From Autumnicola tepida (lineage in GTDB: Bacteria > Bacteroidota > Bacteroidia > Flavobacteriales > Flavobacteriaceae), in assembly GCF_031846485.1 (NCBI RefSeq), contig NZ_JAVRHQ010000001.1:434001-498000 (forward strand): 64,000 bases of DNA, written 5' to 3'. Below the pieces are notes generated by a model. The model made no database searches and was not told where the DNA came from. It worked only from the letters and a program-made list of their open reading frames with translations. Below, piece by piece: positions 45,687-52,790 of this stretch (position 1 is its first letter; each line of letters begins with the position of its first letter). The position numbers and the translations under genes are program-made.

Positions 45687-45827
45687 CTAATCTCCAGGCT
45701 TGTGCCTATGAGGTCTTAGCTTAGGATGTTTAGGTTTACTATCAGGTGTAACACGCCTTCTTTTATCTGGTGTTCCATCATCTTTTTTGGGTTTTGGTCC
45801 TGGTTTAATAGCTGTGATTGTTATCAT
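45687..45827 (-). CDS. small basic Pro/Lys-rich protein (46 residues)
   Basis: An ATG at 45827 opens a frame reading MITITAIKPGPKPKKDDGTP, then DKRRRVTPDSKPKHPKLRPH and RHKPGD. The very basic, Pro-rich composition is coherent to the end. It may be a small nucleic-acid-binding or secreted peptide. It is too short for firm evidence, but its place in the small-gene run supports it. Confidence 0.45.
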   Translation of the reverse strand: MITITAIKPGPKPKKDDGTPDKRRRVTPDSKPKHPKLRPHRHKPGD

Positions 45828-45919
45828 ATCTATGAATTGATTTGGTAGATTTTAAGGAATTATTCCGTGTATGCTGAACAGGGAATTTATTTTCTTTATA
45901 TCTTTGGTGGAAAATAGAA

Positions 45920-46126
45920 TTAACTGGTGTGGCAACGTGGTGAACAATGAATACAACCGTTTACCTGGTTGTAAGATTGTTTGGCTTTATCTACTGCCGA
46001 TTCGCAGTTTGCATGAAATCCTAAATCTTTTCGGTTACTTACTCCTGGTGCATACCTGCAGCTTTCTTTATGAACCTCCCGATCTCCGTTTGGCTGCGGC
46101 TGAGTGTTTAAATAATAACGTTCCAT
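45920..46126 (-). CDS. small Cys/His-containing protein (68 residues)
   Basis: This 68-residue protein has His and four Cys in a pattern HKESCRYAP, FHANCESA, GCIHCSPRCH. It begins MERYYLNTQPQPNGDREVH, as small flavobacterial proteins with a conserved YYLNxxxQxNGDHEVH-like start do. A metal-binding role is plausible. It is the first gene of the long minus-strand run. Confidence 0.65.
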   Translation of the reverse strand: MERYYLNTQPQPNGDREVHKESCRYAPGVSNRKDLGFHANCESAVDKAKQSYNQVNGCIHCSPRCHTS

Positions 46127-46516
46127 AACTGTGTGTTTTTAGGTTAATATTTACAAAGTTAAAGCTGTTGAAGGTTAGTTGTTTACGGTTTCTCGTAAAG
46201 CAATGGAATTTTTTTAGAACTTTAATGGAGAATTATCATTGAAAGATCTCCATAGAGATGTTTTGTTCTATGACCTTAAAAAGAATCATTGCGTAGTATT
46301 GAGCAAATATTCATTAACACATTAAGGTATTTTTTTGGTGCGGTAGGTCACCTCGTTGCCGTGATAGAGGTCAAGAATCAATGTAGATTTTGATTATATC
46401 ATTCTCCCAATATCTATTAAATAAAACTTTTGCATTAATCTATTGTTTATTCCAGATTAGCTCACTCTATATTGTATACACGGTTCTATAAATAATGCGG
46501 AATATCAGAAACTTGA
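46127..46516. other. gap with no supported gene
   Basis: AT-rich spacer upstream of the minus-strand cluster. It must contain the promoter of the 45920 gene, but I could not single out a box. No coding frame or repeat is convincing. Confidence 0.3.
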
Positions 46517-46645
46517 AAATATATCCAAAAGACGGATACCCGTGCTTTACAGGAACTGATAGATAAAGAATTTGTTGAATGAAAAGGAACAACAGGAAAG
46601 GGAACTTCGTATATTTTTCGCTCCAAAACAGCAATGGGGTCATAA
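46517..46645 (+). pseudogene. decayed 3' end of an AlbA/HATPase-type gene
   Basis: The plus-strand frame reads TDTRALQELIDKEFVE, a TGA stop, then KGTTGKGTSYIFRSKTAMGS and TAA. This matches the end of the intact gene at 25162, where the sequence is YDLQMLVDRNFITKIG then STGKGTYYILQRGNKG. Only the winged-helix end is left. It precedes the tail repeats, just as the intact gene precedes copy 1. Confidence 0.7.
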
Positions 46646-46735
46646 AGGGGTCAAACGAGCCACAATGGGGCCATAAATTTGCTGATTATAAATAAATCCT
46701 TCATTATCAATTGTTTTGAAAGACCCTATCAGTTG

Positions 46736-46772
46736 TTAAGCGGCAAGTATAGCACGTTAAACATCACTCTTA
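46736..46772. repeat. degraded copy 4 of the tail repeat
   Basis: TTAAGCGGCAAGTATAGCA resembles TTAAGCAGCCAGTATATCAG of copy 1; on the minus strand it encodes RAILAA and a stop. The preceding AAAGACCCTATCAGT matches AAAGACCCCATTAGT before copy 3, so copies 4 and 3 are tandem at about 230 bases. Confidence 0.4.
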
Positions 46773-46877
46773 CAATTTCTCACTTGACAAGTTATATGAT
46801 AGCCAGCACAGTGCAAGATATAAAGACAGTAATATAGACTAAAAAAGGTTAGGGTAAAGTTAATGATTAAAAAGTCA

Positions 46878-46916
46878 AAGAACATTTACGGTTTAAAATG
46901 AACCATAAATGTTCTT
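46878..46916. terminator. long hairpin, probable bidirectional terminator
   Basis: AAGAACATTTACGGTT (46878-46893) pairs with AACCATAAATGTTCTT (46901-46916) with one mismatch in 16. T-rich bases follow on the plus strand. Confidence 0.5.
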
Positions 46917-46965
46917 ATTTGCAAATATTTTAATAGTCAGTTATTTTAAAAGACCCCATTAGTAA

Positions 46966-47043
46966 TTATGCAGCCAACATCTCCGCCAAAAGCTTTAAAT
47001 CATCTAATAAATGGTTCGAGTTTTGTACCGTGGGGATCACTTT
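46966..47043. repeat. accessory-region repeat, copy 3
   Basis: The minus strand encodes VQNSNHLLDDLKLLAEMLAA and a stop, matching copy 1 (VQNSNQLIEDLKLLADILAA) and copy 2. It has the same orientation as the other copies. It marks the right boundary of the accessory region. Confidence 0.6.
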
Positions 47044-47062
47044 TAAGAATAACAATTCTTAT

Positions 47063-47100
47063 TAAAACCACGCAAATCTCAGGATTAGCGTGGTTTTTAA
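47063..47100 (+). terminator. intrinsic terminator
   Basis: The perfect stem AAACCACGC/GCGTGGTTT (47065-47073 and 47088-47096) is followed by T. As after copy 1, the terminator follows the tail repeat. Confidence 0.65.
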
Positions 47101-47409
47101 GGTTTTAGGAGAAAACTGATGTTAGCTAAAATTCCTAAAGATTCAATATATCAAATTACGGAATTGGCAGACTTATCTTATTAACGCCTTTCTCACCGCA
47201 AAATTTGCTGGAAATTTAATTTATTCTGCTTGTAGCCGTGGCTATTGAAATGCTTTTAGAAAAACTGCATCGCTGGATTAAAAACTAATTCCCATAAAAT
47301 TCCGGCCATCTTTTTACGAATAATTTAAATAATGAAGTTAAACCTTGCTTAAAATGTTTTTCAGGAAGTATGGAAGCAATATTTTTATCTCACAACAAAA
47401 ATAAAAGTT
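47101..47409. other. gap with a short C-terminal fragment
   Basis: No intact gene. A plus-strand run LVAVAIEMLLEKLHRWIKN plus stop (about 47230-47288) may be a gene remnant, but I cannot assign it. The promoter for the 47410 gene must lie in the last 100 bases. Confidence 0.3.
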
Positions 47410-47772
47410 ATGGCTTCATATTTAAATAAAGATGAAATTGCAGCATCCCTAAAGGTGCTGATTAAGCAATACGTGAAGGATTGCGAAGACTGCGGGAAGC
47501 TTTCTCCTGAATTTATAAACCTTATCAAACATAATTTTCTTGCAGAATATGTTGTTTATGATAAGGAAGCTAAGACAGTTGAAATAGGAATAGAAGTTTC
47601 AGACACTAAATCGGTTTATCCCGAAATAAAAGTTTATCAATTTTCTTTGAAGTCGGCAGAAGACTGGGTAGCAAAATCCTGTAAAGAGGAAAATAGCGAT
47701 CTCGAATTTTATGGAAAACTTCTAAATAAAAATGATATTTTAAATTCTTCTGATGTGGTATTGCTTCAGTAG
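47410..47772 (+). CDS. hypothetical protein, paralogue of the 48067 gene
   Basis: This is a 120-residue soluble protein of unknown function. It shares the pattern LSPEFINLIKHNFLAEYVVY, then VYQFSLKSAEDWV and LEFYGKLLN with its neighbour at 48067 over its full length. The layout is helical first, then a small beta region. There is no signal peptide and no metal-binding motif. The two genes stand in tandem with 294 bases between, so each may have its own promoter. Confidence 0.75.
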   Translation: MASYLNKDEIAASLKVLIKQYVKDCEDCGKLSPEFINLIKHNFLAEYVVYDKEAKTVEIGIEVSDTKSVYPEIKVYQFSLKSAEDWVAKSCKEENSDLEFYGKLLNKNDILNSSDVVLLQ

Positions 47773-48066
47773 ATTTTTTATCAGAAGAAATTTTTGGAAA
47801 GCGGTTTTTGTATTCAAGAGCCGCTTTTTTATTTCCTCATCCGGTAAAAATTTATCCCACAGCGTTATTTTCAAACAGGAAGCCGATCTGCTACTTTGAC
47901 AGGATGATAATTTTTTAGGGTAAAATTTATAATATACAAATAAGAGCCTGTTTGGGAATATGAGTTTTAACAGCTTGATAATTAACATTTTTAGAAGTGC
48001 TCCTCTGGTGATTCATGCGAAATCTTTTATTAAATTACTCTTGTAAATCATCAAATTTTTATTGTT

Positions 48067-48426
48067 ATGTTAGCATATTTAGAAGCAGGAGAGATTAAAA
48101 CTTCTTTACAAAATCTTATTAATGAGTACGTACAGGAATGTATGGAACAAAAGGAGCTTTCACAAGATTTTATAGAGCTCGTTAAACATAATTTTCTTGC
48201 TAAATATGTTTATTATAACAAGGAAAGGAAGATAATAGAAATTGGTATAAACGAGTCCAAGTCCCGGCAATCCTATCCTGCAATCCAGGTTTATTCTTTT
48301 CCTCTGGCAAAAGCGCAGGAGTGGCTTGGGGGAAAATTTAAAAATAACAGGTGTGATCTTGAATTCTACGGAAGCCTTATTAATAGCAGGAATTCTACTT
48401 CAATAAGCCGGGTGGTTGTAATGTAA
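48067..48426 (+). CDS. hypothetical protein, paralogue of the 47410 gene
   Basis: This is a 119-residue protein with the same motifs as the upstream paralogue (LSQDFIELVKHNFLAKYVYY, VYSFPLAKAQEWL, LEFYGSLIN). Roughly half of the positions agree, so the duplication is old. Function unknown. Confidence 0.75.
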   Translation: MLAYLEAGEIKTSLQNLINEYVQECMEQKELSQDFIELVKHNFLAKYVYYNKERKIIEIGINESKSRQSYPAIQVYSFPLAKAQEWLGGKFKNNRCDLEFYGSLINSRNSTSISRVVVM

Positions 48427-48580
48427 AGTTACGGGAAAACATTATTAGTTTTGTAGCCTCTGTTATTTATTTTATTGATCAATCCCCAGGGGAATGCAGA
48501 TGGAGATTAACTTTATTAATAAAATTATCAGATTATCCCGGGCTTGGATTCCATTAAGACATATTTAATTTATTTAATGC

Positions 48581-48609
48581 TTGTTTAACGGACTGGTCCG
48601 CTACTTTTC
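48581..48609 (+). promoter_or_regulatory. candidate promoter of the aldehyde dehydrogenase gene
   Basis: TTG (48581-48583) and TACTTTTC (48602-48609), 18 bases apart, approximate the Bacteroidota pattern with one mismatch in the -7 box. The box ends 22 bases before the ATG. Confidence 0.35.
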
Positions 48610-48631
48610 TATAACTTAAAAATAAAAGATT

Positions 48632-50095
48632 ATGGAAAAGTACACGAATTTAAACAAGCAATTTATTGGAGGAAACTGGCAGGATGGAATTGACGATTCA
48701 AGCATAACCAATCTCAATCCGTTTGATGAATCTGAAATACATAAGGTTAAAGGCGCGAATGAAGCCGATGTGGATGCGGCATACAAAGCAGCGCAAAATG
48801 CTGCAGGAGAATGGGGGAAAACTCTTCCGCAGAAACGTGCTGAAATTATCCAGAATGCCATTCAGCTAATCACCCAAAGGAAAGAAGAAATTATTGAATG
48901 GCTCATAAAGGAAGCCGGGAGTACGCGAATAAAGGCTGAAGTGGAAATACAAATAACCCTCGGGATAATGAAAGAATCAGCATCTTTCCCTACCCGTATG
49001 CATGGGTTTATTTTTGATTCCATCACCCCGGGTAAAGAAAGCAGGGCTTACCGAAAACCATTAGGGGTAATAGGAATTATAAGCCCGTGGAATTTCCCTT
49101 TAAACCTTTCCATGCGTTCCATAGCACCTGCTTTGGCCACTGGTAATGCCATTGTGCTGAAACCTTCCTCCCAAACCCCTGTAACCGGTGCTACTTTGGC
49201 AGCCAAAATTTTTGAAGAAGCCGGGCTTCCAAATGGGGTTTTTAACGTGGTAATAGGCAAAGGTTCATCCATTGGAGATGCTTTTGTTGAGCATCCTATT
49301 CCAAAATTAATATCTTTTACGGGAAGTACTGCAGTTGGAAGAAATATAGGAAAACTTGCTGGACAGGCAGTAAAAAAGACTTCTCTGGAACTTGGAGGAA
49401 ACAACGTTTTTGTGGTTATGAAAGATGCCGATATCGACAAAGCAGTGAATGCGGTGGTATTTGGTAAATTTATGCACCAGGGGCAAATTTGTATGGCCAT
49501 AAACCGCGTGCTGGTGCAGGAGGATATTGCTGAAGAATTTGTAGAGAAATTTGTAGAGAAGACCAGGAAGTTAAAATCGGGTAATCCTTCCGAAAAAGAT
49601 ACACTTATAGGTCCTCTTATAGATCATGACCAGGTAGAAAGGATCCTGAAAGATCTGAATAAAAGTGCCAGTGATGGTGCAATTATCAGAATAGGAGGTA
49701 AAAATAAAGGTAATATACTCGAACCGACAATTATTGATAACGTAAGGGACGATATGCCCATTGCCGACAATGAAATATTTGGTCCCGTGGCTCCTGTTAT
49801 AAGATTCTCTACAGAGGAAGAGGCTCTTAAAATTGCCAATTCCAAGGCGCAGGGTTTAAGCGGCGCGGTGTTTACTAAAGATACTGAAAAAGGGGTTGCT
49901 TTCGCCAAAAGAATAGAAACAGGAATGGTCCATATCAATGACCAAACGGTAAATGATGAGCCTAACGCCCCATTTGGAGGAGAAAAAGGTTCCGGAATAG
50001 GCCGTTTTAATGGTGATTTTATACTTGAAGAATTCACGCGACTACAGTGGATAACCGTGCAACATCAGCCACGGAATTACGCTCCGTTTGCATAA
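48632..50095 (+). CDS. NAD(P)-dependent aldehyde dehydrogenase (vanillin/benzaldehyde type)
   Basis: This 487-residue aldehyde dehydrogenase oxidises an aldehyde to the acid with NAD(P)+. The catalytic residues are E253 (TSLELGGN) and C287 (HQGQICM). The nucleotide site shows SPWNFPLNL and SFTGSTAVGR. The C-terminal part (FGGEKGSGIGRFNGD, then QWITVQHQPRNY) is typical of YfmT-like vanillin/benzaldehyde dehydrogenases, so an aromatic aldehyde is the likeliest substrate. Length is normal. The gene is monocistronic with a terminator after it. Confidence 0.92.
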   Translation: MEKYTNLNKQFIGGNWQDGIDDSSITNLNPFDESEIHKVKGANEADVDAAYKAAQNAAGEWGKTLPQKRAEIIQNAIQLITQRKEEIIEWLIKEAGSTRIKAEVEIQITLGIMKESASFPTRMHGFIFDSITPGKESRAYRKPLGVIGIISPWNFPLNLSMRSIAPALATGNAIVLKPSSQTPVTGATLAAKIFEEAGLPNGVFNVVIGKGSSIGDAFVEHPIPKLISFTGSTAVGRNIGKLAGQAVKKTSLELGGNNVFVVMKDADIDKAVNAVVFGKFMHQGQICMAINRVLVQEDIAEEFVEKFVEKTRKLKSGNPSEKDTLIGPLIDHDQVERILKDLNKSASDGAIIRIGGKNKGNILEPTIIDNVRDDMPIADNEIFGPVAPVIRFSTEEEALKIANSKAQGLSGAVFTKDTEKGVAFAKRIETGMVHINDQTVNDEPNAPFGGEKGSGIGRFNGDFILEEFTRLQWITVQHQPRNYAPFA

Positions 50096-50118
50096 ATAAC
50101 TATGATTTAATAAAAGTT

Positions 50119-50156
50119 AAGCCAGGCATCAGTTTCTATGGTGCCTAGCTTTTTGT
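50119..50156 (+). terminator. intrinsic terminator after the aldehyde dehydrogenase gene
   Basis: AGCCAGGCA (50120 onward) pairs with TGCCTAGCT with one mismatch and is followed by TTTTT. The convergent YpdA-like gene ends inside this region. Confidence 0.6.
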
Positions 50157-51125
50157 TGTAATATGCTCCATTATCATTTTTGCATGGATCCTTGAGTTTT
50201 CGATAAACCATTTGTGCGTGTCCACTCCGCCACAAATCACTCCTGCGAGGTAAATATTCTCCATATTTGTTTCCATGGTCTGCGGGTTATACTGAGGGAT
50301 TTTTTTTCCATCCTCAGAAAGTTTAATGCCTGTTTTTTCCAAGAAAGCAAAATTAGGCCTGTAGCCCGTCATTAGCAGGACAAAATCATTTTCCATGGTT
50401 TGTTTGCCCTCCGGAGTTTCTATTACTACCTCATTTTTCCTTATTTCCAGAAGCTTTGCACTAAAATGGGCTTTTATACTGCCTTCGTTAATTCGGTTAT
50501 CGATATCTGGCCGTACCCAGTATTTTACGCGCCGGCCAATTTCAGGTTTCCTAACAATCATGGTAACCTCCCCACCTTTTCTGTATATCTCCAGCGCAGC
50601 ATCCACGGCCGAATTACTGGCGCCCACAACCACGGTTTTGCGGGTGGCATAGTAATGAGGATCATTATAGTAATGATAAACCTTTGGCAGGTTTTCGCCC
50701 GGGATATCCAGGTAATTAGGAATATCATAAAACCCAGTCGCTATAATAACATTTCGCGCATAATAATCGGCTTTTACAGTAGAGATTTTTATAAGGTCAT
50801 TCTCCTGTTTTTCTACGGAATCAACTTTTTCAAATAAATTTATATTTAACTGATTGGAAGTGGTAATCCTCCTGTAATATTCAAGAGCTTCAGCTTTTTT
50901 AGGTTTTGGATTGGTGCTGATGAAAGGGATATTATCTAATTCCAGTTTTTCCGATGTGGAAAAAAAGGTCATATTCGTGGGATAGTGGTAAAGCGAATTT
51001 ACCAGGCAACCTTTTTCCAGGATGAGGTAATCCAGATTTTTTTTCTCAGCTTCGAGTCCGCAGGCAATCCCTATAGGGCCGCCACCTATAATGACTATAT
51101 CGTGTATTTTTTCAGGAGTTGGCAA
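50145..51125 (-). CDS. ypdA: YpdA-like FAD-dependent disulfide reductase
   Basis: This 326-residue two-Rossmann flavoprotein has the FAD motif IIGGGPIG at 12-19 and the NADPH motif VVVGASNSAVDAAL near the middle. YpdA is the bacillithiol disulfide reductase and lacks the CxxC of thioredoxin reductases, as this protein does. The ending GVICGGVDTHKWFIENSR is typical. Flavobacteria with bacillithiol or a related thiol carry this gene. Its start overlaps rpe by 14 bases, so both are co-translated. Confidence 0.88.
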   Translation of the reverse strand: MPTPEKIHDIVIIGGGPIGIACGLEAEKKNLDYLILEKGCLVNSLYHYPTNMTFFSTSEKLELDNIPFISTNPKPKKAEALEYYRRITTSNQLNINLFEKVDSVEKQENDLIKISTVKADYYARNVIIATGFYDIPNYLDIPGENLPKVYHYYNDPHYYATRKTVVVGASNSAVDAALEIYRKGGEVTMIVRKPEIGRRVKYWVRPDIDNRINEGSIKAHFSAKLLEIRKNEVVIETPEGKQTMENDFVLLMTGYRPNFAFLEKTGIKLSEDGKKIPQYNPQTMETNMENIYLAGVICGGVDTHKWFIENSRIHAKMIMEHITTKS

Positions 51126-51774
51126 GTTGCTTCAGGTTTTTAATGGTTCCTATTTGATTTTCAGCTTTAAAAACAAAACTGCCCGCAACGAGTACATCTG
51201 CTCCGGCTTTGGCAAGTTCTAAAGCATTTTTATCACTAACCCCACCGTCAATTTCAATAAGGGTAGCAGCATTGTTTTGAAGGATCAACTCCTTCAATTG
51301 CTTTATTTTTTTATAAGTATTTTCGATAAAGCTCTGACCTCCAAAACCTGGGTTCACACTCATGATGAGGACAATATCAATGTCTTTTATTACGTCCTTC
51401 AATAGATCTACATTAGTATGAGGGTTTATCGCAACGCCCGCTTTCATTCCTTCAGTCTTAATAGCCTGGAGGCTACGGTGTAAATGGGTGCATGCTTCAA
51501 AATGAACGGTAAGATTTTGGGCGCCCAGTTTCGCGAATTTCTTAATGTACCTGTCCGGCTCAACAATCATAAGATGGACATCCAGAGGTTTGGCGGCATG
51601 TTTGGAGATTGCTTCAAGCACCGGCATTCCGTAGGAGATATTAGGGACAAAAACACCATCCATAATATCGATATGAAACCAGTCTGCAGCGCTGCCATTA
51701 ACCATTTCTATGTCCCTTTGAAGATTGCCAAAATCGGCAGCGAGAAGAGAAGGGGCAATTAATTTTTCTGTCAT
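51112..51774 (-). CDS. rpe: ribulose-phosphate 3-epimerase
   Basis: This 220-residue (beta/alpha)8 epimerase interconverts ribulose 5-phosphate and xylulose 5-phosphate in the pentose phosphate pathway. It has APSLLAADFGNL at the start, HIDIMDGVFVPN with the catalytic Asp and metal His, VHLMIVEPD, MSVNPGFGGQSFI, and the second catalytic Asp in EIDGGVSDKNA. Length and all motifs are normal. An inverted repeat covers its promoter region. Confidence 0.97.
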   Translation of the reverse strand: MTEKLIAPSLLAADFGNLQRDIEMVNGSAADWFHIDIMDGVFVPNISYGMPVLEAISKHAAKPLDVHLMIVEPDRYIKKFAKLGAQNLTVHFEACTHLHRSLQAIKTEGMKAGVAINPHTNVDLLKDVIKDIDIVLIMSVNPGFGGQSFIENTYKKIKQLKELILQNNAATLIEIDGGVSDKNALELAKAGADVLVAGSFVFKAENQIGTIKNLKQLANS

Positions 51775-51776
51775 AG

Positions 51777-51804
51777 CTTTTGTTGTGTTGCGACAACAAA
51801 AGTA
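51777..51804 (-). promoter_or_regulatory. rpe -7 box overlapped by a perfect inverted repeat
   Basis: On the minus strand TACTTTTG (51804-51797) matches TAnnTTTG and lies about 22 bases before the ATG. The perfect 10-base inverted repeat CTTTTGTTGT/ACAACAAAAG (51777-51786 and 51793-51802) spans it and the expected start site, as an operator would. Confidence 0.5.
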
Positions 51805-51816
51805 ACAAGAATAAAA

Positions 51817-52227
51817 CTAATTATTTGAATATATAAAAGTCTTTAAAATACCCTTAACCACTCTCTGGCAGCTCTCATCCAGTACTTTGATATGGTCTAA
51901 GTATCCTTGTAAAATTTCTTCTTTGTATTTGGTTTCTTCAGAAACAAAGTCCACATCATATCCGTCAAAAGATTCCTTATTAATTTCCCTGCCAAAAATA
52001 CGGATTAGGTTATGATGTCTTTTATCTTCTTTAATTTTCCTGTACAACTTTTGAATCTGTTCTTTTTCACCTTCCATCACCTGGAGAAAATTACCGTCAG
52101 AATATAGAAGTAATCCCGTAATACCTGTAGCATTATTCTCTTTCCTGCTGTGCAATAACAACTCTTCTATTTCCCATCTTTTTATAGAAGGATTTGCCGT
52201 GCTTACATAACAAACAGCGTATCGCAT
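51817..52227 (-). CDS. BLUF-domain blue-light photoreceptor A
   Basis: This is a 136-residue stand-alone BLUF protein that binds FAD and senses blue light. The key residues are present: Y7 (CYVSTA), N31/N32 (ENNATGITG) and Q49 (GNFLQVMEGE). The rest is the usual ferredoxin-like fold with two C-terminal helices. There is no output domain, so it must act on a partner protein. A diverged second copy is encoded directly upstream. Confidence 0.92.
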   Translation of the reverse strand: MRYAVCYVSTANPSIKRWEIEELLLHSRKENNATGITGLLLYSDGNFLQVMEGEKEQIQKLYRKIKEDKRHHNLIRIFGREINKESFDGYDVDFVSEETKYKEEILQGYLDHIKVLDESCQRVVKGILKTFIYSNN

Positions 52228-52298
52228 TTTAACAGGTTTTAATTAAAAATAAGGAAAATAACCGGGATGTAAAGAAGGGATAATCAAAAGTTGTATTA

Positions 52299-52706
52299 TC
52301 AATTTTTAGCGATAAAAGAGCCGAGAAGATTTTTTATGGCTTTTTGTGTAGAGTTATCCAGGCTCTTAATATTTTCTAGATACCGGTCTATGGCTTTACC
52401 CTCATAGCCTACTTCAGAAGAAAGAAATTTACAGGAGTACTCTTCAAAAGATTCTTTGTTAATAGGTTTTTCAAAGATTTTGATAATGCTATGATGACTT
52501 TTATCCTGCTTTATTTTCTCATATAGATCTGAAATGGAATGCTCTTCACCCTCCAACACCTGAAAAAAATTTCCTTCAGAAAAAAGCAGCAGGCCGGTGA
52601 TATTATTATTGTTGTTATTAATTTCTGAGATTTTTAAAATTTCTTCTACTTCCTGGGAAGATAATTCCCTCCTGGCGGTGCTTACATAACTTATGGCATG
52701 GCGCAT
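52299..52706 (-). CDS. BLUF-domain blue-light photoreceptor B
   Basis: This is a 135-residue BLUF protein and paralogue of the neighbouring 136-residue one. Y7 (SYVSTA), Q49 (GNFFQVLEGE) and the Asn of the flavin site (in a run of six Asn before ITG) are kept. The six-Asn run comes from an AAT/AAC codon repeat. The start at 52706 matches copy A; an in-frame ATG at 52733 is not needed. The two copies differ at many positions, so they may have separate partners. Confidence 0.9.
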   Translation of the reverse strand: MRHAISYVSTARRELSSQEVEEILKISEINNNNNNITGLLLFSEGNFFQVLEGEEHSISDLYEKIKQDKSHHSIIKIFEKPINKESFEEYSCKFLSSEVGYEGKAIDRYLENIKSLDNSTQKAIKNLLGSFIAKN

Positions 52707-52790
52707 CTTAAATGTATTGATGTTAAAGAACAAGATAACAAATTTTAAGAATTGTTCAAAAGGCTTGTTGGATTTAGGCTATTTAAAATT

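Noticed and set aside
47740..47988. 82-codon minus-strand frame between the two 120-residue paralogues
   Set aside because: It overlaps the end of the 47410 gene, is rich in low-complexity Leu/Lys and has no neighbours on that strand.
49048..50037. Minus-strand frames of 150 and 137 codons opposite the aldehyde dehydrogenase gene
   Set aside because: They are antisense to a gene with full family motifs and their peptides look like frame shadows.
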